Source: an uncultured Dialister sp. (GTDB lineage Bacteria > Bacillota > Negativicutes > Veillonellales > Dialisteraceae). Taken from it: 64,000 nt of DNA. Of the stretch, positions 7,541 to 16,075 are shown piece by piece. Below the pieces are notes generated by a model that did no database searches, was not told the origin of the DNA, and worked only from the letters and a program-made list of their open reading frames with translations. Location of the stretch: NCBI GenBank assembly GCA_900547785.1, contig URIB01000003.1, positions 104,972-168,971 on the forward strand, in the 5' to 3' direction. Made by a program: the position numbers and the translations under genes. The first letter of the stretch is position 1. Each line of letters starts with the position of its first letter.

Positions 7541-10500
7541 TTACTTTTTCAGTAACTTCTTGATTTCCTGCAATTCTTCACGCAGTTCTTTATTATCTTT
7601 CTGCAGTGCGCTGACATCAGCCGTAAGTTTTTCATTTTCCGCTTTCATGCCTTGTATTTCTTTTTCCTGCTGTGACAGACGGGTTGCCATCTGCACTCTG
7701 GAAAATCCTGCATAGGTATTTTCTCCACTTCCCAGTTTAATAGAGAATCCGCCGTTCACCATGTTTCGGCTGTCTCCCATTGTCCAACCGAGGCTCAGCA
7801 TGGTTCTTTCATTCGGACGATAGAAGAGTCCCACTGCGGCGGCGGTGGCATTTTTGTAGTTGCCGATGCCTGCGGAAATATCCCACTTGTCTTCCGGATC
7901 GAAATCCAGAGGATGAAGAGCGGCAAGAGCGGCGGCACCTGCACCGACTTTATTCATTCTTGTGTCCAGTTCGCCCACTCTGTTTCCCATATCGTAGAGA
8001 TTATTTTCAATCCTTGTGATGTTTTCCGTATTTTTTTGAATATTTGTGGTATTTATTCCCACCTGTTTATCCAATATGGTAAGGTTTTCCCCGGCAGTAT
8101 TGACTTCTTTTATGTAAGTTCCGTCTTTTTCAATTCTGGTTTCTTTGTAGACCGTTCCGCCGTTCACGACACCTTGATTGTCTTTTTCTACTTTTCCGTC
8201 CGTCTTGACGTTCAGTTTGTAGTTTATGCTTCCGTCTGCATTTTTATTTGTATCATCTACGGCTACGGTGTCACTTTCCACAATGGTATTTCTTGTATCC
8301 GTATCCACCGCGCCCTGCAATGCTTTGAGGTCAACTTCTCCCGTCACTTTATTTCCTGCTGTATCCGCTACAGAGAGTTTTAATTTCGTTCCGTCAAGTG
8401 ATAAAGCTTTGTTATCTCCCTGGAGCGTCGTATCATTGATATTGTCGGTAATTTCTTTGGCAGCGGCTTTCAGCTGTGCCACATTGACCGCATCGGTGTC
8501 GGCTTGTCCTGCCGCCACATTTGTAATCTGCCGTGTCGCATTATCATGCCCTACGGAAACAGCAGCCAAGTCCCCTTTCACTGTCGCTTTTACCCCGGCA
8601 TCTTCTTTCAGATATACGTTATCCGCTTCCGCCTGTCCGCGGTTTGCTACGGATTCACTTCCGAGAGCTACACCGCCCGCCATCGTGACATTTGCATTAT
8701 GACCGAGTACGGTGGCATCTGCTACTTTGATTTCTTCATTCAAGTCGGAAGAACCTAAAACAATGCTGCCGCTTGCCCCCGACAGTTTTCTCTTATTCCC
8801 GAAAAGAAGAGCGTCTGTCGTATCTTTGACTTCGTTTTCCGCACCGATTACACTGACATGGCTGACATTCTCCGCTGTATTTTTGAAACCGTCAATCAGA
8901 TTGTACGCGCTTACCGCATCTTTCTTTCCTTTCAAGGTGTTGTTGACGCCCATAATCTGGGACGCTCTGGTGTAGTCTGCCGTATTGCCGCCGCCGAACG
9001 CCATCGTCGCTCCGCCGGACTCACGGGCTATCGTTTCCTTGCGGAGTTCGTCCACCATATCATCGGCAGAGTTCACATTTTTAGCAATATCCTCTATCCG
9101 TCCCACTCCGAAAATTTCCCCGATGGAATTGGTAATTTGGTTGCCCGCACCGAAAATCAGAGAACCGTTCGTATTTTCCGTCATATTGGCAATGCCGACA
9201 ATGCTGTTGGCAACGCCTGCGTACTTTTCATAGTCCTTCGAACGAATGCTGTTCAAAGAACCGACAATATTGGCGCCGAAATTCTGCCCGGCATACTGGG
9301 TTGTATCGTCACGCCCTGTAAAATCTCCGGTAGAAATCGAATAAGCGCCGATGATTGTGCCGAAAACGCCTTTATTGTAACTGTTCGTTCCCACAGTCAC
9401 CTGGTTTACATGATGGCCTTGACGATTCGTTCCGAGAATACCCTTCTCGACCTCGATGCCGCCCATTTTCCCTTCATAAGTATGCGATCCGATCTGGATG
9501 CTTCCCGTACGGGCAACCGCATTGACCCCGAGAGCAATTCCCGTAGCTACACGGGTTGGATCTTTAACCCCTTTCACACCGCCGAAGAAACCGAACTCCC
9601 AATTTGACTTATCAAAGCCGAAATAGGCTTCCTGTCTGCCTTTCCCGACATGGGCAAAGGCATTCATTCCCATAGCTATCGTACCTCCGACGGGTACACC
9701 ATCATGTCCCACCTTAGCCCCGTTCCCAAGAGCTATAGAGCCTATATTAGAAGCCTTGGCTCCATAACCGAGCGCTACGGACTTTTCTCCTGACGCCCCG
9801 CTAGTAGCACCTATCGCGACAGCTCCCACTCCGCCCGTCAGCACGGACGAACCGAAAGCAATCCCCTCTTTTCCTGAGACATAAGCCTTTCTTCCTATCG
9901 CCACGCCGGCTTCTGCCATGACACTTGTAGCATGACCGACAGCAATCCCATCGGTGGCTTTCTTTTCGTCACTATACTTCGCCGTCACGGCTCCGGTCGC
10001 CGGATCAACGGTCGCGGTAGCTCCTGTCGCTCCTACACGGGCACTTTGGCCAATTGCCAGTGCATTTTCAGAAGTAGAGCCGACCGTACTGTTATACCCT
10101 GCCACAAAAGCATTCTTTCCGCCTGCTTTATTCTGGGCTCCTAACGCGATGGAATACGCCCCGGTGCCTATATTGTTTTCTCCCAGCACATACGCATTAT
10201 TACCGCCGACCTTATTGCTCCCTCCCAGCGCATACGAACGTAGTCCGGAAATCTGATTTGCAAGACCGATACCAAATGAATAGTCACCGACGACTCTGTT
10301 TTGCAAGCCGAATGTATACGCATGCTGGCCTTCCGCCTTGTTTGTATACCCGATAGCGAAACTGCCTGAGCCTTTCGCTTCATTGTTATACCCGAGAGCC
10401 AAGCTCGTCTGTGCAGCGAAGTTTTTCGTTCCCACTGCTACGGCATACGCCGCATTTGCCGTATTTTCGTCACCGATAGCGACCGCTCCGTATGATTTGG

Positions 10501-10771
10501 CAGTCACCTTGGTACCTATCGCCGTTGCGCCCTGACTTGCCGAAGATTCTTTTCCGATGGCTATACCGGGACCCGTTCCTGCCGGGTTCGTCGCCGGTGC
10601 TGCGGAAATACCGGCAAACCCGCCGAAAAGGAGTGCCGAGCCTACCGCTGCGGAAAGCGCCGCTTTGAGCGCTTTTCTCGAATTGTTTTTGCTGTGGCTT
10701 TGGGCAATCTCAGAAACAACTACATATGTGTTTTTGATTTGACTCCATATAATCTTATACGTTTTATTCAT
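7541..10771 (-). CDS. YadA-type trimeric autotransporter adhesin
   Basis: A 1076-residue surface adhesin (type Vc). An extended signal peptide begins MNKTYKIIWSQIKNTYVVVSE and a hydrophobic core ends in SAAPA near residue 60. A long left-handed head of YadA/Hep-Hag repeats follows (GAVAIGDENTANAAYAVAVG and many variants), mostly in residues 65-720. The neck motif DAVNVAQLK is near 760, a stalk spans to about 940, and the YadA membrane anchor covers about 943-1014 (GAAALAALHPLDFDPEDKW...GGFSIKLG). Unusually, a 45-60 residue coiled coil follows the anchor. The start after AGGTTAGG gives a canonical ESPR; an upstream in-frame start at 10795 is less likely. It would trimerise in the outer membrane and mediate adhesion or autoaggregation. 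Confidence 0.93.
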   Translation of the reverse strand: MNKTYKIIWSQIKNTYVVVSEIAQSHSKNNSRKALKAALSAAVGSALLFGGFAGISAAPATNPAGTGPGIAIGKESSASQGATAIGTKVTAKSYGAVAIGDENTANAAYAVAVGTKNFAAQTSLALGYNNEAKGSGSFAIGYTNKAEGQHAYTFGLQNRVVGDYSFGIGLANQISGLRSYALGGSNKVGGNNAYVLGENNIGTGAYSIALGAQNKAGGKNAFVAGYNSTVGSTSENALAIGQSARVGATGATATVDPATGAVTAKYSDEKKATDGIAVGHATSVMAEAGVAIGRKAYVSGKEGIAFGSSVLTGGVGAVAIGATSGASGEKSVALGYGAKASNIGSIALGNGAKVGHDGVPVGGTIAMGMNAFAHVGKGRQEAYFGFDKSNWEFGFFGGVKGVKDPTRVATGIALGVNAVARTGSIQIGSHTYEGKMGGIEVEKGILGTNRQGHHVNQVTVGTNSYNKGVFGTIIGAYSISTGDFTGRDDTTQYAGQNFGANIVGSLNSIRSKDYEKYAGVANSIVGIANMTENTNGSLIFGAGNQITNSIGEIFGVGRIEDIAKNVNSADDMVDELRKETIARESGGATMAFGGGNTADYTRASQIMGVNNTLKGKKDAVSAYNLIDGFKNTAENVSHVSVIGAENEVKDTTDALLFGNKRKLSGASGSIVLGSSDLNEEIKVADATVLGHNANVTMAGGVALGSESVANRGQAEADNVYLKEDAGVKATVKGDLAAVSVGHDNATRQITNVAAGQADTDAVNVAQLKAAAKEITDNINDTTLQGDNKALSLDGTKLKLSVADTAGNKVTGEVDLKALQGAVDTDTRNTIVESDTVAVDDTNKNADGSINYKLNVKTDGKVEKDNQGVVNGGTVYKETRIEKDGTYIKEVNTAGENLTILDKQVGINTTNIQKNTENITRIENNLYDMGNRVGELDTRMNKVGAGAAALAALHPLDFDPEDKWDISAGIGNYKNATAAAVGLFYRPNERTMLSLGWTMGDSRNMVNGGFSIKLGSGENTYAGFSRVQMATRLSQQEKEIQGMKAENEKLTADVSALQKDNKELREELQEIKKLLKK

Positions 10772-11038
10772 GCAAATCCTAACCTCTTTCCTCATAAATG
10801 ACAGATACTGAATATAACGGACATAAAAATAAATTCTTTTTTCGGGAACCTCTCTTTGCCGCCTCTCCTTTCCGTTTTCTACGCCCGATACTTAAAGAAT
10901 TATTTATAATGATAGCACTATTTACCCCCCCGTCTATACGGATTCTGCATGATTTTATGCCATTTAGAGATGTATAATCGATTTGCTTTTGCCCGGACAA
11001 AAATAAAATTCTTTTTCCTTATCGTTGACTTTCCTCGA

Positions 11039-11119
11039 ATTACGTATCTGCTTACACTTGCCCCTTTCGTCAACCTGACGGTTGACACCTTCCCCGTGTC
11101 CGGGGACGGCTTACGGTTT
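11039..11119 (-). repeat. dispersed repeat A, copy 3 (inverted)
   Basis: Its reverse complement matches the copies at 17419 and 17746: GTAAGC-GTCC..., GGGGAA-GTGTCA, GACGAAAGGGGCAAGTGT and AGCAGATACG in the same order. It contains internal inverted repeats (CGGACACGGGG; CAACCTGACGGTTG). It does not code for a recognisable protein. Confidence 0.8.
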
Positions 11120-11196
11120 ACACACTTTCGTTTATGTGACAAGGCAAGACGTTAATAGCATTTATAAAAAATTTGATTTCTTTTTTCCTTGATGTC

Positions 11197-11265
11197 AGCT
11201 TCCCCCGAACTCGGAGGGAAGTGCCGAGCCTTGCGAGGCGATAGGGGCAAGTTGGCGTACACAGG
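11197..11265 (+). repeat. dispersed repeat B, copy 1
   Basis: A GC-rich stretch of about 67 bases (CCCCCGAACTCGGAGGG, GCCTTGCGAGGC, GGGGCAAGTTGG) that occurs again inverted at 17977-18043 with only a few differences. Internal dyads suggest a folded or mobile element. Confidence 0.82.
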
Positions 11266-11360
11266 AAAAATGTCTTCCATTTCTATTTTTCATACAATTT
11301 TTATCCGATGTAAATGTATTCCGGCTTGTTATTTATTGTTTGATGCACAGAAGTTTATTA

Positions 11361-11389
11361 TTGACAAATAAAATGACAAAGATAATAAT
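11361..11389 (+). promoter_or_regulatory. promoter of first TonB receptor gene
   Basis: TTGACA (11361-11366), a 17-base spacer, AATAAT (11384-11389). The second receptor gene has the same pair of boxes and spacing (13688-13716). Transcription from here gives a leader of roughly 215 bases. Confidence 0.7.
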
Positions 11390-11497
11390 ATAAAAAGTTA
11401 AGTATCCTATAAATGCTTCATTTATGTTTGAGGAAATGGAATCGGACATGAAGTGAAGCACTGTTTTCGTGTGTATGCATGATATTTCCGTATCGGG

Positions 11498-11612
11498 TCA
11501 TTAAGCCGGGCAGACGAAACAAAGGGAAGTCCTGCCGACGGCTGATGATATATCCATTCTTTCTGCAAAGAAAGAGAATTTAATTTCATAAGCCTTATGA
11601 GGAGGAAATAAT
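11498..11612 (+). promoter_or_regulatory. conserved structured leader, copy 1
   Basis: The 115 bases before the first TonB receptor closely resemble those before the second. A stem-loop at 11505-11542 has outer GCC/GGC and inner GGCAG/CTGCC pairing around the loop core GAAACAAAGG. A second hairpin spans about 11556-11579, and both copies end in TATGAGGAGGAAATAAT. Paired bases differ between copies but still pair. I do not recognise a named riboswitch class. Confidence 0.6.
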
Positions 11613-13559
11613 ATGGCAAAAAAAGGGAAAATTTTATCGTGTGCTGTCGTACTGGCTCTTGCAGGAATTGGGGGGGCAGGAGCGGTCGATGTGTATGAGC
11701 TTGATCCGGTAACGGTGACAGCGGAGCGTATGGATACGAAAGAGTTGGAAACACCGTCCGCCGTTGAAGTGATAGGGGCGGAACGAATCGCCGCTACAGG
11801 GGCAAGTAATGTGCAGGAAGCTTTGAAATATTCGGCAGGCGTTATTGCAAGCAGCCAGGGACCGAAAGGACTCTCCCAAGGGACTATGTTTGCGAAAGCG
11901 GTGATACGCGGCGTGGAAAAAGGGACATTGGTACTTGTTGATGGTGTGCCGATGAACCAGAGCGGTATGTATCAATTACAGGATATTTCTACAGATGCGG
12001 TAGAAAAAATTGAAGTCGTCCGCGGCGGCGGCGCCGTCCTGTATGGATCAGAAGCGAGCGGCGGTGTCATCAATATCATTACCAAAGGAAAAAGAGATAC
12101 GAAAATCAAGGCGGGACTCGGCAATTACGGACAGCAGAATTATGCCGTGAGCGCACAGGCGGGAAATAAATTCGGCATTACCTATGAATATGATCATTTA
12201 GGAAATGTTGACCATATTTCACACCCGTCCGGCGGAAGACCGGCGGGCATGTATTTTAATGTCGTTCGCGGTGAGCGTAACAATCTGAATTGGCGGTATA
12301 ACCTCACCGATGATTTATACTTTACCCATTCTTATTCCCACAGCAACAGCCATTATGTATACCGCTGGGACGGAAGAAACGGGAAAAATAAAGATGCCGT
12401 CGGACAGGATAAATTTTATGGAAATGATGAACATATGGCGGCGTTCCACTACGGAAAGGATGACTTGACAGGCAATTTTTATTATCACAAAAGAAATATG
12501 ACGACAGACACAGCAAAGGTAAAGGTTGGACCTGATAAAGATGGATATGATCCGTTGAAGAGAAAAATAACGAAATCGGAGAATAAAGATCAGTCCATCG
12601 GCTTTGATTTATCCAACCGCTGGCAATTCGATCAAGTTTCTTTCATGGTTGGCGGAGATTTCCGGCGGGATATGGCGAACGTTATCGAAACGGGAAAAGG
12701 AGAAAAGCATTACTCCCGTAATATGTATTCTCTTTTCGGGCAAGTCGGCTATGATTTTAGTGAACTGACCCGTGCGAACTTCAATTTCCGGCAGACCTGG
12801 GTAGAAAAGGATAAGGCAGGCAACAAATATGATAAATTCACGCCGGAAATTATCTTGATGCATGACCTCAATCAGGATACCATGGTTTACGTAAAAGCGG
12901 GAAAATCTTTCATGATGCCGACCTTTAAGCAGCTGTATGGCGGCGGAAATGTGGTTGCTTCCCCGGGTCTTAAGCCTCAGTCGGGTACGCATTATGAAAT
13001 CGGAGCGAAGAAAAATGTAGGAAAGTCCTCGTGGCGAATCGCTGCCTTCCACTACAATATAAAAGACAGCTTAGAGGCAAAAGATATTTCAGGGGCAAAC
13101 GATTTTTCACAAATCGGATATGCGAATGAAGATATAAGAAATACGGGTCTGGAAATCGAATGGAAACGGAATCAAAGTGAAAATCTGTCCTACCGCCTGG
13201 GTGCCACATTCGGTCATCCGGAGAAACAGGAACGGGACGCAAAGGGAAAACTCGGAGACTGGCATGATTATTACGGAAAAATACAGTTGAACGGCGGTGT
13301 CACTTATAAAACCGGCAAACTGACCACTTCTTTCAATTTCAGCCATCTCGGACAAAGAACCAGAGACAGTAAACCTTATCAATCTTTCAAGAGTCAGTTC
13401 CTCACCAGCTTGAATTTCTCTTACCGGGCCAATGAAAACTGCCGGGCATTCCTCAACATTGATAACTTGCTGAACAGACAAGATATCATTTCTTCCTCGT
13501 CATCAAGCTTTTATAATTTAGGAAGAAACTTTATGGCCGGCGTCGAATATAAATTCTGA
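11613..13559 (+). CDS. TonB-dependent outer-membrane receptor (1)
   Basis: A 648-residue ligand-gated porin. A signal peptide covers residues 1-24 (ending AGA). A TonB-box-like stretch DPVTVTAERM lies near 30. The plug domain (about 42-155) contains IRGVEKGTLVLVDGVPMN and GGVINIITKG, and a 22-strand-type barrel ends in the terminal aromatic (GVEYKF). CirA/FepA-like receptors import iron chelates, haem or cobalamin with energy from TonB-ExbBD. It pairs with a paralogue at 13928, sharing promoter, leader and signal peptide. A run of seven G lies inside the signal peptide (11670-11676). The ligand cannot be told from sequence. Confidence 0.92.
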   Translation: MAKKGKILSCAVVLALAGIGGAGAVDVYELDPVTVTAERMDTKELETPSAVEVIGAERIAATGASNVQEALKYSAGVIASSQGPKGLSQGTMFAKAVIRGVEKGTLVLVDGVPMNQSGMYQLQDISTDAVEKIEVVRGGGAVLYGSEASGGVINIITKGKRDTKIKAGLGNYGQQNYAVSAQAGNKFGITYEYDHLGNVDHISHPSGGRPAGMYFNVVRGERNNLNWRYNLTDDLYFTHSYSHSNSHYVYRWDGRNGKNKDAVGQDKFYGNDEHMAAFHYGKDDLTGNFYYHKRNMTTDTAKVKVGPDKDGYDPLKRKITKSENKDQSIGFDLSNRWQFDQVSFMVGGDFRRDMANVIETGKGEKHYSRNMYSLFGQVGYDFSELTRANFNFRQTWVEKDKAGNKYDKFTPEIILMHDLNQDTMVYVKAGKSFMMPTFKQLYGGGNVVASPGLKPQSGTHYEIGAKKNVGKSSWRIAAFHYNIKDSLEAKDISGANDFSQIGYANEDIRNTGLEIEWKRNQSENLSYRLGATFGHPEKQERDAKGKLGDWHDYYGKIQLNGGVTYKTGKLTTSFNFSHLGQRTRDSKPYQSFKSQFLTSLNFSYRANENCRAFLNIDNLLNRQDIISSSSSSFYNLGRNFMAGVEYKF

Positions 13560-13573
13560 TGCCTCTGTATCAT

Positions 13574-13616
13574 AAAAATGAAGTGTAACATGATTCGTTG
13601 CACTTCATTTTTGTTT
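13574..13616 (+). terminator. terminator of first TonB receptor
   Basis: AAAAATGAAGTGTAAC pairs with GTTGCACTTCATTTTT (one G-U pair) around a short loop and is followed by a T-rich tail. Confidence 0.9.
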
Positions 13617-13687
13617 TCCAACAATAAAAAGAAAATGCAAAAGATTAAAACAAATTAGCGGTAAAAATAAGAAAAAGGAATAAAAAT

Positions 13688-13716
13688 TTGACAAAATAGA
13701 AAATAACATGAATAAT
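13688..13716 (+). promoter_or_regulatory. promoter of second TonB receptor gene
   Basis: TTGACA (13688-13693), 17-base spacer, AATAAT (13711-13716), as in the first receptor gene. The implied leader is about 205 bases. Confidence 0.7.
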
Positions 13717-13814
13717 ACAAAATATAAGAACAATGATTTTCTATACAAATATTTTCTTTTTTCTATAAGGAGACGGGCGGAAGTAAAATAATCGGGTTCC
13801 GTTCTTTTTTATGG

Positions 13815-13927
13815 TCATCAGTCAGGCGGGCGAAACAAAGGAAAGCCCTGCCGGAGACTTATGATATAGATTCATCTTTCTGAGAAGAAAGATATGTATT
13901 TGATGTGTCATATGAGGAGGAAATAAT
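13815..13927 (+). promoter_or_regulatory. conserved structured leader, copy 2
   Basis: Counterpart of 11498-11612. The first stem-loop (13821-13857) has GTC/GAC and GGCGGG/CCCTGCC arms around CGAAACAAAGG. The second hairpin at 13874-13893 is a perfect ATCTTTCT/AGAAAGAT stem. The same TATGAGGAGGAAATAAT precedes the start codon. The upstream parts of the two leaders are not alike. Confidence 0.6.
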
Positions 13928-15790
13928 ATGGCAAAAAGAGGGAAAATTTTAACGTGTGCCGTTGTACTGGCTCTTGCAGGAATTGGGGGGGCGGGAGCAG
14001 CCGATGTGTATGAATTGAATCCTATTGTCGTGACCGCACAGAGAACGAAGAAAACGGAAATCAATACGCCGGTTACGGAAACGATTGTTACTACGAAAAA
14101 AATCGAAGAAGCGGGCTATAAAAATGCATTCGATATCATTGAAAGCCAGGTCGGTTTATCAAGTACAGGCTACGGGGATGCGGGACAGGATTTCGGTTTC
14201 AGTTCAGGCCGTACCGTCATTCGTGGCTATGATCGCGGTACATTGGTAATGGTAGACGGGATTCCCGTCAATTTAAAAAATTATAATTCCTTAGACGGCA
14301 TTCCTGTGGATATGATTGAGAAAGTGGAAATCATCAAAGGCGCTTCGGGGACTCTCTACGGAGCGGAAGCGATGGGCGGTGTCATCAATATTATCACCAA
14401 ACGTCCGGAAGGCATGAAACCGGAATTTACGATCAAAGGGACGGTAGGCAATTATTACAAGGATTTTGGCGTCAATTATTCCGATGACCGTTTCATCATC
14501 GGCTTGCAGAAAGAATATTCCAATAAAAATGATAATGCCAACGATTATCCGGGGTGGTCGGATTATGACTGGAGAAATGGAAGAGGGCAGAAAAACAGAG
14601 CGACTATCGTTGCGAAAGTGACGGATGAAATTACAGCAAATTTGATGTACCAGGACGGACATATTACCAGATGGTCACAAAGTCCTAAAAAGCCAAAACT
14701 GAAATATAACTATAATCATAAAGACCGTCGTATGACAGCAGGTATTCACTACGCCGGCAAAGACAACGGAGTAGAAGCTACTGTAGGATATAACGCCCGT
14801 AAAACTTATGGTGATAATTATGCGACAGGTGGATTAATTGACTCCTCTGCTAATCTGCAAAGTTACATAGGGGATATCCAAAAGACGTGGGACTTTGGTA
14901 AGGACACATTGATTGCAGGGTATACCTTTAAGCGGGAGAGTTATGAGGGGCTGGCCGGGAAAAAACCGACAGGACACAGGACGAATAATGCAATCTATTT
15001 GTCCTACGACCATGCCTTTACCGATTATTTCAGTGCCACTTTAGGACTTCGCGGAGAGTTTATCGATGATGTTTTGGATAATCAGCGTGTATTTACTCCG
15101 CAAATCCAGACTTTATACAAAATGAATGACACAACGTCATGGTATATCAATATAGGTAAAGCATTCCAGATGCCTACGGTAGATGATGAATTGAAATACA
15201 GTTCCGTGACGGGGCTCAAGCCGGAAAAAGGATGGACCTATGAAACGGGAATCAAAAAACTGATCGGAAATGACAGCAGCTTGCGGATTGCGGTTTACCA
15301 CATGGATTTTGATAACAAAATCGGTTGGAAAGAATTGATACCCGGTGATTCCAGCAGTAATGTGGCGTATAACAAAGGGGAATTTAGAAATACGGGCGTG
15401 GAAGCGGAGTATGATAAGACAGTCAATGCGCACTGGAACTACTCCCTCGGCTTAGGAGTCAGCAATCCCGAGATCCGGGATCCATCCAAGAAGACTTCTA
15501 AATGGGAGAGAGACTCCGCACGGATCGACGGAGTGGCGTCCGTCACTTACCGGACGGACAAATTGAGAAGTACGCTCTCTTATAAATATCTGGGAGACAG
15601 AGAGTATTATAAGAACAGACAGGTTCCCAGCCGTTCCCGCTTCACATGGAATACGATTTATGATGTAACGGACAACGATACGGTTACACTGACGCTGAAT
15701 AATTTATTTGACCATAAGAACTATGCGAACAGATACGGTAATTTGGAATTACCGTTCAATTGGAAGCTTTCTTATTCCCACAAATTTTAA
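13928..15790 (+). CDS. TonB-dependent outer-membrane receptor (2)
   Basis: A 620-residue paralogue of the preceding receptor. The signal peptide (1-24) is almost identical, a TonB-box-like NPIVVTAQRT lies near 30, the plug has IRGYDRGTLVMVDGIPVN and GGVINIITKRPEG, and the barrel ends SYSHKF with the usual C-terminal phenylalanine. The extracellular loops diverge strongly from receptor 1, so the two probably recognise different ligands. A run of seven G lies at 13985-13991, at the same codon as in receptor 1. It has its own promoter, leader and terminator, so it is a single-gene unit. Confidence 0.92.
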   Translation: MAKRGKILTCAVVLALAGIGGAGAADVYELNPIVVTAQRTKKTEINTPVTETIVTTKKIEEAGYKNAFDIIESQVGLSSTGYGDAGQDFGFSSGRTVIRGYDRGTLVMVDGIPVNLKNYNSLDGIPVDMIEKVEIIKGASGTLYGAEAMGGVINIITKRPEGMKPEFTIKGTVGNYYKDFGVNYSDDRFIIGLQKEYSNKNDNANDYPGWSDYDWRNGRGQKNRATIVAKVTDEITANLMYQDGHITRWSQSPKKPKLKYNYNHKDRRMTAGIHYAGKDNGVEATVGYNARKTYGDNYATGGLIDSSANLQSYIGDIQKTWDFGKDTLIAGYTFKRESYEGLAGKKPTGHRTNNAIYLSYDHAFTDYFSATLGLRGEFIDDVLDNQRVFTPQIQTLYKMNDTTSWYINIGKAFQMPTVDDELKYSSVTGLKPEKGWTYETGIKKLIGNDSSLRIAVYHMDFDNKIGWKELIPGDSSSNVAYNKGEFRNTGVEAEYDKTVNAHWNYSLGLGVSNPEIRDPSKKTSKWERDSARIDGVASVTYRTDKLRSTLSYKYLGDREYYKNRQVPSRSRFTWNTIYDVTDNDTVTLTLNNLFDHKNYANRYGNLELPFNWKLSYSHKF

Positions 15791-15799
15791 AATAGAAAT

Positions 15800-15834
15800 G
15801 AAAACGGCTTTTCCGTATGGGAGAGCCGTTTTTG
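15800..15834 (+). terminator. terminator of second TonB receptor
   Basis: AAAACGGCTTTTCC pairs with GGGAGAGCCGTTTT across a GTAT loop, followed by T residues. Confidence 0.9.
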
Positions 15835-15889
15835 TTCTGCAAATTGTATTGATTCTGAATTTTCTTTTATGTATCTACCAAATATTGTA

Positions 15890-15918
15890 TTGACGGTGAA
15901 AAATTTTCGTGATACGAT
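15890..15918 (+). promoter_or_regulatory. promoter upstream of ZTP-type riboswitch
   Basis: TTGACG (15890-15895), 17-base spacer, TACGAT (15913-15918), placed just upstream of the riboswitch. Confidence 0.75.
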
Positions 15919-15935
15919 AGGAACACAATTTCAGA

Positions 15936-16036
15936 GGGTATATAGGACTGACGGACTGGTGGAAATGACCACATGGACTATATATCTTGCGTAAGCCGGC
16001 CGTCTGGGCAGGGAAACCTACTCGGGCGGCTTTGTG
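15936..16036 (+). promoter_or_regulatory. ZTP (pfl-type) riboswitch with terminator-like platform
   Basis: The parts of the ZTP/ZMP aptamer are in order: P1 arm GGTATATAG (15937-15945) pairing with CTATATATC (15978-15986), GACTGACGG (15946-15954), the GGTGG/CCAC hairpin (15958-15972), and the 3' domain CCGTCTGGGCA (16000-16010). The pseudoknot GACGG with CCGTC fits, with an A-T pair where many copies have G-C. AAGCCG (15993-15998) can pair with CGGCTT (16026-16031), giving a terminator-like switch before a T-rich run. Known ZTP riboswitches respond to ZTP/ZMP when 10-formyl-folate is short. Confidence 0.8.
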
Positions 16037-16075
16037 TTTGTCCATTTCCTTTCGATAAGAACAGGAGGGCGTATG

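Larger units (their letters stand above)
10772..11360. other. long intergenic stretch with two dispersed repeats
   Basis: About 590 bases separate the divergent adhesin and TonB-receptor genes. Apart from the two repeats listed separately and AT-rich spacer, no convincing gene is seen. Short open frames here are built from the repeats. Confidence 0.7.

Noticed and set aside
8226..9607. Long plus-strand frames inside the trimeric autotransporter gene
   Set aside because: They mirror the repetitive adhesin coding sequence on the opposite strand and show no independent signals.
10779..11155. Several short open frames on both strands between the adhesin and TonB genes
   Set aside because: They are made from repeat A and AT-rich spacer, have no ribosome sites and no recognisable protein features.
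11498..11612. Cobalamin riboswitch before the TonB receptor
   Set aside because: B12-related receptors often have one, and the CCTGCC stretch recalls the B12 box, but the conserved GGTG...AATCC core and flanking stems are not present.
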